A stretch of 64,000 bases of DNA from assembly GCA_036267875.1 (NCBI GenBank), contig DATAVE010000013.1, positions 1 through 64,000 of the forward strand, read 5' to 3'. The stretch comes from DASZTV01 sp036267875. GTDB taxonomy: Bacteria; Actinomycetota; Actinomycetes; JAFAQI01. Shown here in pieces: positions 1 to 8,457 of this stretch (positions are counted from its first letter, which is position 1; each line of letters begins with the position of its first letter). The position numbers were made by a program, and so were the translations under genes. The notes below the pieces were generated by a model. The model worked only from the letters and a program-made list of their open reading frames with translations. It was not told where the DNA came from and did no database searches.

Positions 1-1
1 G

Positions 2-733
2 CACGCCTCCGTCAACGCCCAGGCAACCGAGACAGTCAGCAAGGCCAGCACGACGACCACGGTTGGCATCAACGGCGGCACGTTGACCGCGACGGTCGCG
101 CCGGTGGCGCCCGGCGCCGGAGTGCCGACCGGCACGGTCACTTTCACGGTCGGCGGCATCACGGCAGGAACCGGGACATTGAGCTCGGGCGTTGCGACGT
201 TCACCGGCACGCCGGTCGGCAACAGCGCTGTGTCGGCGTCCTTCAGCGGCGACGGGAGCTTCCTGGCGTCGAGCGGAAACCGTTCGTCGATCCCGCCGAC
301 CGTGGTTGCGCATGTCACCAGCAACGCGACCAAGACGTTGGCCGGCTGGTACAACGCGCCGGTGCGGGTGTCCTTCACCTGTACGCCGACCACCGCACCG
401 ATCGTGAACTGCCCGGCGACGCAGACGCTGTCCAGGAACGGCGGCCACCAGTCCGTCACCGAGACGGTGACGGCGACTGATGGCGGCACCACGACGGTCA
501 CGAAGTCGGGCATCAACATCGACAAGGTCAAGCCGACGCTGGCCGTCAAGCGCAAGGGCACGAAGTTGTCCTGTCACGCGATCGACGGCCTCTCCGGCCT
601 GAAGTCCTGCCGGATCACCCGTCGCAACCGGGACCACGACGGGATCCGGACCGTGAGCTGGACGGCCGTCGCGCGCGACCATGCGGGCAACAGTCGGACG
701 AAGCACGGGAAGTTCAGCTACATCCTTGGCTGA
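2..733 (+). CDS. Secreted Ig-like repeat protein, C-terminal part
   Basis: Only the last 243 codons are in the window; the frame is open from base 2, so the gene starts upstream. Residues about 15-85 look like a bacterial Ig-like (Big_3 type) beta-sandwich rich in Thr, Val and Gly, with the recurring pattern PTGTVTFTVGG. A second module begins at GWYNAPVRVSFTC and ends at the basic C-terminus. Four cysteines (FTC, NCP, LSC, KSC) would suit disulfides outside the cell. Proteins of this kind are usually exported and act in adhesion or surface display, but the ligand or enzymatic domain, if any, lies outside the window. No C-terminal sortase motif or membrane anchor is visible. Confidence 0.75.
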   Translation, partial: HASVNAQATETVSKASTTTTVGINGGTLTATVAPVAPGAGVPTGTVTFTVGGITAGTGTLSSGVATFTGTPVGNSAVSASFSGDGSFLASSGNRSSIPPTVVAHVTSNATKTLAGWYNAPVRVSFTCTPTTAPIVNCPATQTLSRNGGHQSVTETVTATDGGTTTVTKSGINIDKVKPTLAVKRKGTKLSCHAIDGLSGLKSCRITRRNRDHDGIRTVSWTAVARDHAGNSRTKHGKFSYILG

Positions 734-1016
734 TCAGCCTCCCCGGCCACGCCGGCGGCTCGACCCACTGCTGCTCGTGCTCGCGCTCGCGGCAGCCGGG
801 CTGGTCGTCGCTGGGCTGCACCAGCCGCAGATCGGCATGTGGATCGTGTGTGGTGCGCTGGCGACAGCGGCCGTGCTGCGGTTGTTCCTGCGCGAGCGAG
901 ATGCCGGATCGTTGGTCGTGCGGATTAGACGGCTCGATGTCGTGATGCTCGCTGGGCTTGCCATCGCGCTCGGGGTCTTTGCTGCCATCACCCCCTTTCC
1001 CACTGGCCAAAACTGA
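681..1016 (+). CDS. DUF3017 membrane protein
   Basis: Small actinobacterial membrane protein of about 96-111 residues with an Arg/Pro-rich N-terminus and three hydrophobic segments (LLLVLALAAAGLVVAGL, MWIVCGALATAAVLRLFL and VVMLAGLAIALGVFAAI). The spacing and the LVVRxRxxDVVxL core match DUF3017, a family commonly found just upstream of the TCA dehydrogenase genes, as here. Its function is unknown. The ATG at 681 overlaps the upstream gene by 53 bases; an in-frame TTG at 726 would remove the overlap and give 96 residues. Neither start has a convincing ribosome binding site. Confidence 0.75.
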   Translation: MRATVGRSTGSSATSLADQPPRPRRRLDPLLLVLALAAAGLVVAGLHQPQIGMWIVCGALATAAVLRLFLRERDAGSLVVRIRRLDVVMLAGLAIALGVFAAITPFPTGQN

Positions 1017-1073
1017 CTGCACTAATCTGCGATGTGGGCCGGACAACCCGCGCCCATGAACGCAGGAGCTTGC

Positions 1074-2180
1074 ATGACCACCCACGAGGTGACGTTGATT
1101 CCCGGCGACGGGACCGGTCCTGAGCTCACCGAGGCCACCCGTAGGGTGCTCGAGGCCGCCGCCGCGACGACCGGATCCGGGTTCACCTGGGACCAGCAGG
1201 AAGCTGGCGTCGACATCATGGAAACGGCCGGTACGCCGCTTCCGGACGAGACGCTTGCCTCTGTACGACGTACCGGGCTCGCCATCAAGGGCCCGATCAC
1301 GACTCCGATCGGGACCGGCTTCCGCTCGGTCAACGTCGCGCTGCGCTACGAGCTCGACCTCTACGCCTGCGTGCGCCCCTGCAAGACCTACGAGGGAATG
1401 CGCACCCGCTTCGAGCAGGTCGACGTGGTGATCGTGCGTGAGAACACCGAGGACCTCTACGCCGGCATCGAGTACGAAGCGCACAGCAAGGACGCCGACG
1501 CCGTCATCGCCTACCTCAACTCGCTGCAGGACAAGAAGATCCGCGAGGGTTCAGGTATCTCGATCAAGCCGATGAGCGAGTTCGGCTCGGAGCGGATCAT
1601 CCGCTACGCGTTCGAGTACGCCCGCGACAACGGCCGCAAGCGCGTCCACTGCGTGACGAAGTCCAACATCATGAAGCACACCGACGGACTGTTCCTGGCG
1701 GTGTTCCGTGAGGTTGCGAAGGACTTCCCGGACATCGAGCCGTGGGAGAACCTCGTCGACGCGACCTGCATGGGTCTGATCCAGCGCCCGGAGGAGTGGG
1801 ACGTCCTGGTTCTGCCGAACCTCTACGGCGACATCCTGTCCGACCTCACCGCTGGCATGGTCGGCGGTCTCGGCGTCGCGCCCGGCGCCAACATCGGTGC
1901 CAAGGCCGCGGTGTTCGAGGCGACCCACGGCTCGGCGCCGAAGTACAAGGGTCAGAACAAGGTCAACCCGACCGCGATGATCCTGTCCGGCGAGATGATG
2001 CTCCGTCACATCGGCGAGAACGTCGCCGCCGACAACCTCGAGCGCGCCGTTTCCGAGGTCATCGCCGAGGGCAAGAGCGTGACCTACGACCTCAAGCCGC
2101 ACCGCGACGACCCGACTGCCGTCGGCACGTCGCAGTACGCCGACGCAATCATCGAGAAGCTCGAAGGGATGAAGTCCTAG
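1074..2180 (+). CDS. icd: Isocitrate dehydrogenase (IDH/IPMDH family)
   Basis: Oxidative decarboxylation of isocitrate to 2-oxoglutarate in the TCA cycle; cytoplasmic, 368 residues. The ATG at 1074 is chosen because an AGGAG lies at 1064-1068; the frame is open further up from 1032. The substrate motif RENTEDLYAGIEYE (about 122-135) is IDH-type rather than isopropylmalate-type. In HGSAPKYKGQ (about 285-294) the Lys-Tyr pair aligns with Lys344-Tyr345 of E. coli Icd, which bind the 2'-phosphate of NADP+, so NADP+ use is possible although short members of this family are often labelled NAD-dependent. mdh follows after 2 bases, so two TCA enzymes are probably co-transcribed. Confidence 0.9.
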   Translation: MTTHEVTLIPGDGTGPELTEATRRVLEAAAATTGSGFTWDQQEAGVDIMETAGTPLPDETLASVRRTGLAIKGPITTPIGTGFRSVNVALRYELDLYACVRPCKTYEGMRTRFEQVDVVIVRENTEDLYAGIEYEAHSKDADAVIAYLNSLQDKKIREGSGISIKPMSEFGSERIIRYAFEYARDNGRKRVHCVTKSNIMKHTDGLFLAVFREVAKDFPDIEPWENLVDATCMGLIQRPEEWDVLVLPNLYGDILSDLTAGMVGGLGVAPGANIGAKAAVFEATHGSAPKYKGQNKVNPTAMILSGEMMLRHIGENVAADNLERAVSEVIAEGKSVTYDLKPHRDDPTAVGTSQYADAIIEKLEGMKS

Positions 2181-2182
2181 CT

Positions 2183-3133
2183 ATGGGCAAGAAGGTCACC
2201 GTTGTCGGCGCCGGTTTCTACGGGTCGACGACCGCACAGCGGCTCGCCGAGTACAACGTCTTCGAGACGGTGTTCCTGACCGACATCCTCGAAGGGCGCC
2301 CCGAGGGCCTCGCCCTCGACCTGAACCAGTCGCGGCCGATCGAGGGCTTCGAGACCAAGGTCGTCGGCGTCACGACGGGCACCGACGGCTCGGGATACGA
2401 GCAGACCGCCGGCTCGGACATCGTGGTCATCACCGCTGGCCTCCCGCGCAAGCCGGGGATGAGCCGCATGGACCTCATCGAGACCAACGCCAAGATCGTT
2501 CGCTCGGTCGCCGAGCAGGTCGCGAAGCACTCGCCCGAAGCCGTCATCATCGTCGTGTCGAACCCGCTCGACGAGATGACCGCGCTGACCGCCAACGTCA
2601 CCGGCTTCCCGAAGTCGCGCGTCATCGGCCAGGCCGGCATGCTCGACACCGCGCGCTTCACCAACTTTGTCGCCGAGGCGGCGAGCGTCGACGTCGCGTC
2701 CGTGACGACCCTCACCCTCGGCTCCCACGGCGACACGATGGTCCCCGTCCCGAGCGCCTGCACGGTGGAGGGCAAGCCGCTGTCCGAGGTGCTCGATCAG
2801 GCGACCATCGACGAGCTCGTCGACAAGACCCGCAACGGTGGCGCAGAGGTAGTCGCACTGCTCAAGACCGGTTCGGCGTTCTACGCCCCGTCCGCGGCTG
2901 CGGCGCGAATGGCCAAGGCCGTCGCTGAGGACAGCGGCGCGGTCATGCCGGTCTGCACCTGGGTCGACGGCGAGTACGGCATCTCAGGTGTCTACCTCGG
3001 CGTCGAGGCGGAGCTCGGTGCCGGCGGCGTGCGCCGGGTCGTCGAGCGGGACCTCTCCGACACGGAGAAGGCCGGGCTCGTCGAGGCGGCCGAGGCGGTC
3101 CGAGCGAAACAGGCCGACGTCGCCAATCTCTGA
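2183..3133 (+). CDS. mdh: Malate dehydrogenase, LDH-like type
   Basis: NAD-dependent malate/oxaloacetate interconversion in the TCA cycle; 316 residues, usual for the LDH-like (Chloroflexus-type) malate dehydrogenases. The Rossmann motif GAGFYGS lies at about 10-16, and an Asp (LTDI) at the end of beta-2 favours NAD+. The mobile-loop arginines sit in GLPRKPGMSRMDL, with Arg rather than Gln at the discriminating position, so malate is the substrate, not lactate. The catalytic His is in TLGSHGDTMVP. The ATG at 2183 comes 2 bases after the icd stop, so expression is coupled to icd. The frame extends upstream to 1742, but that part is antisense-like shadow of icd. Confidence 0.93.
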   Translation: MGKKVTVVGAGFYGSTTAQRLAEYNVFETVFLTDILEGRPEGLALDLNQSRPIEGFETKVVGVTTGTDGSGYEQTAGSDIVVITAGLPRKPGMSRMDLIETNAKIVRSVAEQVAKHSPEAVIIVVSNPLDEMTALTANVTGFPKSRVIGQAGMLDTARFTNFVAEAASVDVASVTTLTLGSHGDTMVPVPSACTVEGKPLSEVLDQATIDELVDKTRNGGAEVVALLKTGSAFYAPSAAAARMAKAVAEDSGAVMPVCTWVDGEYGISGVYLGVEAELGAGGVRRVVERDLSDTEKAGLVEAAEAVRAKQADVANL

Positions 3134-3175
3134 CCACACGCCTGACGCCGTTGTGATGAGCCAGGTGGGGGCGCT

Positions 3176-4474
3176 GTGAGCTGGTGGCTCAGCATCATCG
3201 TCGTCCTGATCCTCATCCTGATCGAGGCCGTGTTCGCGGCCAGCGAGATGGCGCTTGTGACCCTGCGCGAGGGTCAGGTCACCTCGTTGGCCACGACCGG
3301 GCGCCGCGGCGAGCGGATCGCAGCGCTCGTGTCGGACCCCAACCGGTTCTTGTCGGCGGTTCAGATCGGCGTGACGACCACAGCGTTGCTCTCGAGCGCC
3401 TTCGGTGCGATCACCCTCTCCGACAAGCTCTCAGACCACCTGCGTGATCACGGGCTCGGCAAGGACCCAGCCAACGTCATCGGGTTCCTGGTCGTCACTC
3501 TCGCCATCGCCTTCGTGACGCTCGTGGTCGGCGAGCTCGCGCCAAAGCGCATCGCGTTGCAACGCGCGGCTGGGACGGCAGGCGCGATCGCTCCGACGCT
3601 GGACCGGTTCGCCGCCCTAATGACGCCGTTCATCTGGATGCTCTCGGTGTCCACCGACCTGGTGGTCCGCACGCTTGGTGGCGACCCTTCGATGAACCGC
3701 GAGGTCATCAGTGAAGGCGAGCTGCGCGACCTGGTGACCGGTCACGAGGCGCTGTCGAGCGAGGAACAGCAGCTCATCGATGATGTGTTCGAGGCGGGGG
3801 ACCGCCAGCTCCGCGAGATCATGGTTCCTCGTACGGAGGTCGAGTTCTTTGACGCGACGTGGTCGCTGACCAAGGCGACCCGGACCGCGCACGACTCTCC
3901 GCACAGCCGGTTCCCCGTGATTCGCGGATCGCAGGACGACGTCATCGGATTCGTTCACGTCCGCGACCTGTTCCGCCCGCCGACCGGACAGCGTCGCGGG
4001 GTCAAGCTCGCGGACCTCGTCCGCGAGGTGCCGATGGTGCCGTCGACCAAGCGCGTGCTCGCAGCCATGTCGGAGATGCGGCGGTCAGGTGACCATCTCG
4101 CAGTCGTTGTCGACGAGTACGGCGGCACCGCCGGCATCGTCACTCTCGAGGACCTGATCGAGGAGCTCGTTGGCGACATCCGCGACGAGTACGACGTCGC
4201 CGATGACGAAGCGCGCCCGCTTCGCGGCGGCGACCTCGACGTCGACGGCCTGATGAACCTCGACGACTTCGCAGACGCTGTCGGCGTCACGCTTCCGGAC
4301 GGGCCCTATGAGACCGTCGCCGGCGCGATGGTCGCGACGCTCGGCAGGTTGCCGAAGGTCGGCGATGCAATCGAGCTTGCCGGCGTACGACTGAAGATCA
4401 CCAAGCTCGATGGTCGTCGCGCCGCCCGGGTGCGCGTGACGGTCCTCAAATCCGATGCCGAATCCGACGCGTGA
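3176..4474 (+). CDS. CNNM/CorC-family transporter-like membrane protein
   Basis: Hemolysin-C/CNNM family, 432 residues. An N-terminal DUF21 domain (about 1-185, four hydrophobic segments starting SWWLSIIVVLILILIEAVFA) is followed by a CBS pair (about 205-330, with MVPRTEVEFFDA and the VVDEYGGTAGIVTLED signature) and a C-terminal CorC_HlyC domain (about 345-425). Family members mediate or regulate Mg2+ (sometimes Co2+ or Na+) export, with nucleotide binding at the CBS domains. The older name hemolysin is misleading. The GTG start at 3176 has a G-rich site (GGTGGGGG) upstream. Not obviously linked in function to the flanking mdh and trpS. Confidence 0.88.
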   Translation: MSWWLSIIVVLILILIEAVFAASEMALVTLREGQVTSLATTGRRGERIAALVSDPNRFLSAVQIGVTTTALLSSAFGAITLSDKLSDHLRDHGLGKDPANVIGFLVVTLAIAFVTLVVGELAPKRIALQRAAGTAGAIAPTLDRFAALMTPFIWMLSVSTDLVVRTLGGDPSMNREVISEGELRDLVTGHEALSSEEQQLIDDVFEAGDRQLREIMVPRTEVEFFDATWSLTKATRTAHDSPHSRFPVIRGSQDDVIGFVHVRDLFRPPTGQRRGVKLADLVREVPMVPSTKRVLAAMSEMRRSGDHLAVVVDEYGGTAGIVTLEDLIEELVGDIRDEYDVADDEARPLRGGDLDVDGLMNLDDFADAVGVTLPDGPYETVAGAMVATLGRLPKVGDAIELAGVRLKITKLDGRRAARVRVTVLKSDAESDA

Positions 4475-4490
4475 TGGCGACAATGGACTC

Positions 4491-5546
4491 ATGACAGCGA
4501 GCTCACCCGTCTCTGGAACGGGCAGCTCTGGAATGAGCAGCTCTGGAATGAGCAGAGTGCTGTCCGGCATCCAGCCGACGGCCGATTCCCTGCACTTGGG
4601 AAACTACCTCGGAGCGTTGAAGCAGTGGGTGGCGCTGCAGGACAGCCACGAGGTCTTCTACTTCGTCGCAGACATGCACTCGCTGACGATTGTCGACACC
4701 CTGCCCGAAGAGCGCCGCCAGCGCACGCGGGTGACGGCCGCCCAGTTCCTCGCTGCCGGCGTCGATCCGGACCGTTCGACGCTGTTCGCGCAGAGCCAGC
4801 TGCCCCAGCACGCCCAGCTCACCTGGATCCTTTCGTGCCTCACCGGATACGGCGAGGCCAACCGGATGACCCAGTTCAAGGACAAGTCGGCGCGGTCCGG
4901 CTCCGTCGGACAGAACGTCGGTCTCTACACCTATCCGATCTTGCAGGCGGCAGACATCCTGCTCTACCAGCCGCAGCTCGTGCCGGTCGGTGAGGACCAG
5001 CGCCAGCACCTCGAGCTCACCCGCAATCTCGCGGAGCGGTTCAACGCGCGCTTCGGCGAGGTCTTCATCGTCCCCGAGCCATACATCATGAAGGAGACGG
5101 CGAAGGTCTACGACCTCCAGGTCGTCGACAAGCAGATGTCCAAGAGCATCGGAGGCTCCGGCTGCCTCTGGCTTCTCGACGAACCGGCTGTTCTCGAGAA
5201 GCGAATCCGCAGTGCGGTCACCGACGCCGGTCGTGAGATCGCCTACGACCCCCAGGACAAGCCTGGTGTCAGCAATCTGCTGACCGTCCTCTCCTCGTTT
5301 ACCGACGAGCCTGTGCCCTCCATCGTCGAGCGGTTGGCCGGCAAGGGATACGGCGATCTGAAAGCCGAGGTCGCCGCGGCTGTGCTGGGCTGGGTGCGAC
5401 CGTTCCAGGCGCGGGTGCAGGAGCTGCTCGGCGAGCCGAAGCTGTTGGACGAGATTCTTGATCGAGGCGCCGATCATGCCGGCGAGATGGCGTCTGCGAC
5501 GTTGCGAGCGGCGTATGACGCGGTCGGATTCCTGCCCTCTCGATGA
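4491..5546 (+). CDS. trpS: Tryptophanyl-tRNA synthetase
   Basis: Class I aminoacyl-tRNA synthetase charging tRNA-Trp; 351 residues from ATG 4491. The HIGH-type motif appears as SLHLGNYLG (about 32-40), tryptophan-pocket residues in FYFVADMHSLT, and KMSKS as KQMSKSIGG (about 213-221). The true start is uncertain: ATGs at 4491, 4533 and 4548 are all in frame, and the last two come from a tandem 15-bp duplication encoding SSGMS. The shorter forms begin just before RVLSGIQPTADSLHLG, where most bacterial TrpRS proteins begin. The stop overlaps the next gene as ATGA. Confidence 0.95.
   Translation: MTASSPVSGTGSSGMSSSGMSRVLSGIQPTADSLHLGNYLGALKQWVALQDSHEVFYFVADMHSLTIVDTLPEERRQRTRVTAAQFLAAGVDPDRSTLFAQSQLPQHAQLTWILSCLTGYGEANRMTQFKDKSARSGSVGQNVGLYTYPILQAADILLYQPQLVPVGEDQRQHLELTRNLAERFNARFGEVFIVPEPYIMKETAKVYDLQVVDKQMSKSIGGSGCLWLLDEPAVLEKRIRSAVTDAGREIAYDPQDKPGVSNLLTVLSSFTDEPVPSIVERLAGKGYGDLKAEVAAAVLGWVRPFQARVQELLGEPKLLDEILDRGADHAGEMASATLRAAYDAVGFLPSR
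4524..4553 (+). repeat. 15-bp tandem duplication at the trpS N-terminus
   Basis: AGCTCTGGAATGAGC occurs twice in perfect tandem at 4524-4538 and 4539-4553. The repeat is a multiple of three, stays in frame, and each copy carries an ATG, so it duplicates a possible start codon. Confidence 0.85.
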
Positions 5547-6124
5547 CGAGCAACGAGACCCGCAAGATCGGCGTCGCCGTCGGCATCCCGGAGCCGTTCG
5601 GAGCGGAGCTGCAGACCTGGCGGGAGCGCCTCGGCGACCCCAATGCGCTGCGGATCGTGCCGCACGTCACGCTGCTTCCGCCCACCGAGGTAGGCAACGG
5701 CGCCCTTCCCGAGATCGAGGAGCACCTGCGCCGGGTCGCCGCGCGGTTTCGGCCCTTCGAGATCCGGCTGCGCGGGTCCGCGACGTTCCTTCCGATCTCC
5801 TCGGTGGTTTTCGTGCCGCTCATACAGGGCATCGCAGAGTGTGAGCAGATCGAGGCACAAGTGCGATCCGGTCCGCTGACCCGGGCGCTGGACTACTCCT
5901 ACCACCCGCACGTCACGGTGGCGCACGACCTTCCCGACGAGTCGCTGTACCGCGCGCTATCTGAGCTGTCGGGGTTCGATGCGCGCTTCGAGGTGTGGGG
6001 CTTCTCGCTGTTCGAGCAAGGACCGGACCTGCATTGGCGGCCGCAGCGCGACTTCGCGTTCTCCTCCGGTGGACTGCCTGGACCACCCGAGGAGCGCTTC
6101 GCCCGCACCGACGACGGTTGGTGA
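5543..6124 (+). CDS. 2'-5' RNA ligase family 2H phosphoesterase
   Basis: Cytoplasmic 2H phosphoesterase-like protein of 193 residues. Both His-x-Thr catalytic motifs are present: PHVTLLP (about 40-46) and HPHVTVAH (about 121-128). Such enzymes act on 2'-5' or cyclic phosphodiester bonds in RNA or nucleotides; the physiological substrate of the actinobacterial members is not known. The ATG overlaps the trpS stop (ATGA) and its own stop overlaps the GTG of the YihY gene, so trpS, this gene and yihY look like one translationally coupled operon. A tRNA-related role beside trpS is an inference only. Confidence 0.88.
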   Translation: MTSNETRKIGVAVGIPEPFGAELQTWRERLGDPNALRIVPHVTLLPPTEVGNGALPEIEEHLRRVAARFRPFEIRLRGSATFLPISSVVFVPLIQGIAECEQIEAQVRSGPLTRALDYSYHPHVTVAHDLPDESLYRALSELSGFDARFEVWGFSLFEQGPDLHWRPQRDFAFSSGGLPGPPEERFARTDDGW

Positions 6125-6978
6125 GCATCCCGGCCCTGAAGACGCGGGTCGATGTCTATCAGCAGTCCCATAAGTGGCTGGCGTTCCCACTTGCCGTGCT
6201 GCTGAAGTTCAACGACGACTCCTCGGGCAATCTCGCGGTCGTCATGACGTACTACGCGTTCTTCTCGGTCTTTCCGCTCCTGCTTTCGCTGGCTTCCGTG
6301 CTCGGCTTCGTGTTGTCCGGCCATCCGAGCTGGCAGACGAGCATCGAGAACTCAGCCCTGAAGAACCTGCCGCTGATCAAGGGCTCGCCGCTGCCGCACC
6401 ACGGCAGCATCTTCGTCGCGATCATCGGCCTCGTGCTGGCCCTCTACAGCGGTCTCGCGGTGGCGAAGGCGGCCCAGCAAGCGTGGAACATCGTCTACGA
6501 CGTACCGCGCGCGGCCCGGCCGGGGTTCGTGTCGTCCAACCTGCGCGCCTTGCGCCTTGTCGTCGTCGGGGGGCTGGGGCTCATCGCGACGACGATCGTC
6601 GCGGGTGCCGTCACAAGTGGGCACGCGGTGGGGATCTCGGTCGGCTGGGGTCTGACCATCCTCGGCGTCATCGTGAGCGCGTTGCTCAACACCGCGTTGA
6701 TGGTGGTGGTCTTCCGGTGGCTCGCGGTCCGAGACGTCACGATCCGTCAGGTGCTGCCGGGCGCTGCTCTCGCAGCTTCGACACTCGCGATCCTGCAGGC
6801 GGCCGCCTCAGCCTTCATCTCTCACAAGCTGCAGCACGCGTCAGCTACGTACGGGTCGTTCGGGACCGTGATCGTGCTGCTGTCGTGGTTCTTCCTGCAG
6901 GCCCAGATCCTGCTGCTGTGCGCGCAGGTGAACGTGGTCAGGCAGGATCGGCGCTGGCCACGCTCATTGGTGACCTAG
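6121..6978 (+). CDS. YihY/BrkB-family inner membrane protein
   Basis: Integral membrane protein of 285 residues with about six hydrophobic segments, beginning with the conserved stretch LAVVMTYYAFFSVFPLLLSLASVLGF (first about 20 residues of it shown by positions 38-57). This is the YihY/virulence-factor BrkB family; once called ribonuclease BN in error, its function is not established. The GTG at 6121 is chosen because it overlaps the previous stop (GTGA); the frame runs upstream to 5995 but that portion lies inside the previous gene. It is the last gene of the trpS run and converges on the cold-shock gene. Confidence 0.88.
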   Translation: MSIPALKTRVDVYQQSHKWLAFPLAVLLKFNDDSSGNLAVVMTYYAFFSVFPLLLSLASVLGFVLSGHPSWQTSIENSALKNLPLIKGSPLPHHGSIFVAIIGLVLALYSGLAVAKAAQQAWNIVYDVPRAARPGFVSSNLRALRLVVVGGLGLIATTIVAGAVTSGHAVGISVGWGLTILGVIVSALLNTALMVVVFRWLAVRDVTIRQVLPGAALAASTLAILQAAASAFISHKLQHASATYGSFGTVIVLLSWFFLQAQILLLCAQVNVVRQDRRWPRSLVT

Positions 6979-6985
6979 CCGCTCG

Positions 6986-7189
6986 TCAGGTGGCGAGGTG
7001 GACCTTGTCCGCCTGCGGACCCTTCTGACCTTGCGTCACCTCGAACTCGACGCGCTGGCCCTCTTCGAGGGTCTTGTAGCCGTCCATGTCGATGGCGCTG
7101 TAGTGGACGAACACGTCACTACCGCCGTCTACGGCAATGAAGCCGTAGCCCTTCTCGCCGTTGAACCACTTCACCGTGCCTTGCGCCAC
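6986..7189 (-). CDS. Cold-shock domain protein
   Basis: 67-residue single-domain OB-fold protein that binds single-stranded RNA or DNA as an RNA chaperone. RNP1 (KGYGFI, residues 13-18) and RNP2 (VFVHYSAI, 26-33) are intact, and the opening AQGTVKWFNGEKGYGFI is typical of CspA-like proteins. GTG start with an AGGGG about 8 nt upstream. Encoded alone, convergent with yihY across a 7-base gap. Confidence 0.95.
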   Translation of the reverse strand: MAQGTVKWFNGEKGYGFIAVDGGSDVFVHYSAIDMDGYKTLEEGQRVEFEVTQGQKGPQADKVHLAT

Positions 7190-7248
7190 AGCTACCCCTA
7201 AGTGCTCGATCCGGGAGCGGATTGGCGGGGACGATACTCGCTCGGAGC

Positions 7249-7266
7249 CTCGGGCGATAGCCCGAG
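7249..7266 (-). terminator. Hairpin downstream of the DD-carboxypeptidase gene
   Basis: Perfect 7-bp stem CTCGGGC/GCCCGAG with a GATA tetraloop, 5 bases after the stop of the minus-strand gene ending at 7272. There is no T-tract, as is common for actinobacterial terminators, so it could also be only an mRNA-stabilising hairpin. Confidence 0.5.
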
Positions 7267-7271
7267 ATCGG

Positions 7272-8411
7272 CTAGCTGGAGGGCAGGCTGAGGCGGGACT
7301 TGTCCCGCCGAGGGATGACCCGGCGCAGCGCGATCATGCCCGCGGTGAAGGCCGCCAACATGACGACCAGCGCCTCGATGACCGGCACGGTCTTGCTTCG
7401 GTGGCTGGGGCTTGCGACGGCGACGGTGCTGCTCAGCGCGCTTGCCTCGCGGACGACCGGCTGAGGCGGTGGGATCGGCTTGACGAGCTGTCCGATCGGT
7501 TCGACCTTGCCGGTGGCCTTGAAGCCCCAGTTGAGCAGTGCCGTCGCCATCGGCCACCACGTCGGGTACGCGTGCATGAGCGTGACGAGGATCGTCTGGC
7601 CGTGTCGCGTCGCGGCTCCGACATATGTCGCCTGCGCCGCGACTGTGTAGCCGTTCTTTCCGCCGATGTCGCCGGGGTACGGGTGGGTCGTCAGCAGGTC
7701 GTTGTGGCTCTGGATCTGGAAGTGCCGATGGTGCGCCGCTGGGATCTCACTGCTCGTCTGGGTGATGTAGTGGCGGAACGCAGGGTTCGCCCAGTCGTTC
7801 TGCGCGATCAGCGCGAGGTCGTACGCCGAGGTCGTCTCGCCAGGTCCGTCGAGGCCGCTCGGGGTGTCGGCGTGGGTGTCGTTGGCTTGCAGCACCTTTG
7901 CCTCGGCGTTCATCGCCTCGAGCGTGTCCGGCACACTGCCGTACGCGTGGGCAAGGGCTTGCGCGGCGTCGTTCGCGCTCATCTCGAGCATGCACTGGAA
8001 CAGCGTCGACACCTGGTACTTCATGCCGACCGACAGCCCGGCCTTCGTGCCGTCGACGACCTCATCGGCGTAGCTGACGGGGACGTACGTATTCGGGTTC
8101 AGGCGTGGGATCAGGGTCGCGGCGGTGAGCAGCTTGAGCGTGCTGGCGGGCAGGAAGCGCTCGTGGGGCGCCTTGGCGGCCAGCACCTGTCCGGTGGTGA
8201 GGTTCGCGACCAGCCAGGAGCTCGCCGGCAGCTCCGACTCGGGCGGAAGCGACGGCGCCGTACCGTCCGAGCGGACGATCACGCTGTCGCTGGACAGCAG
8301 GTTGCCACCGACTACGCGGGCACGGCCAGGCAACACCGCTGCAGCGCTCACGGGGGCTGACAGGGCGACCAGGGTGACCGCGGCAAGCGCGGCGGCCAAG
8401 CGGCGAGCCAT
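7272..8411 (-). CDS. D-alanyl-D-alanine carboxypeptidase (S11)
   Basis: Low-molecular-weight penicillin-binding protein that trims the terminal D-Ala from peptidoglycan stem peptides outside the membrane. 379 residues: signal peptide (about 1-25, cleavage near SAA), the active-site tetrad S90-TLK-93 and the SAND motif at 145-148. The third motif reads GGKNGYT at 251-257 instead of the usual KTG. A C-terminal anchor helix (EALVVMLAAFTAGMIAL) is followed by a basic tail. The ATG at 8411 is preceded by TACCTT with a 7-nt gap, suggesting a leaderless transcript. Function assigned from family; substrate not tested. Confidence 0.88.
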   Translation of the reverse strand: MARRLAAALAAVTLVALSAPVSAAAVLPGRARVVGGNLLSSDSVIVRSDGTAPSLPPESELPASSWLVANLTTGQVLAAKAPHERFLPASTLKLLTAATLIPRLNPNTYVPVSYADEVVDGTKAGLSVGMKYQVSTLFQCMLEMSANDAAQALAHAYGSVPDTLEAMNAEAKVLQANDTHADTPSGLDGPGETTSAYDLALIAQNDWANPAFRHYITQTSSEIPAAHHRHFQIQSHNDLLTTHPYPGDIGGKNGYTVAAQATYVGAATRHGQTILVTLMHAYPTWWPMATALLNWGFKATGKVEPIGQLVKPIPPPQPVVREASALSSTVAVASPSHRSKTVPVIEALVVMLAAFTAGMIALRRVIPRRDKSRLSLPSS

Positions 8412-8418
8412 CCGGTCA

Positions 8419-8424
8419 AAGGTA
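8419..8424 (-). promoter_or_regulatory. -10 element TACCTT, leaderless DD-carboxypeptidase
   Basis: On the minus strand TACCTT (TANNNT class) ends 7 nt before the ATG at 8411, leaving no room for a leader. Confidence 0.5.
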
Positions 8425-8457
8425 TCTGGTGGGCTCGGTTGAGCGCTCGCGGGCGTA

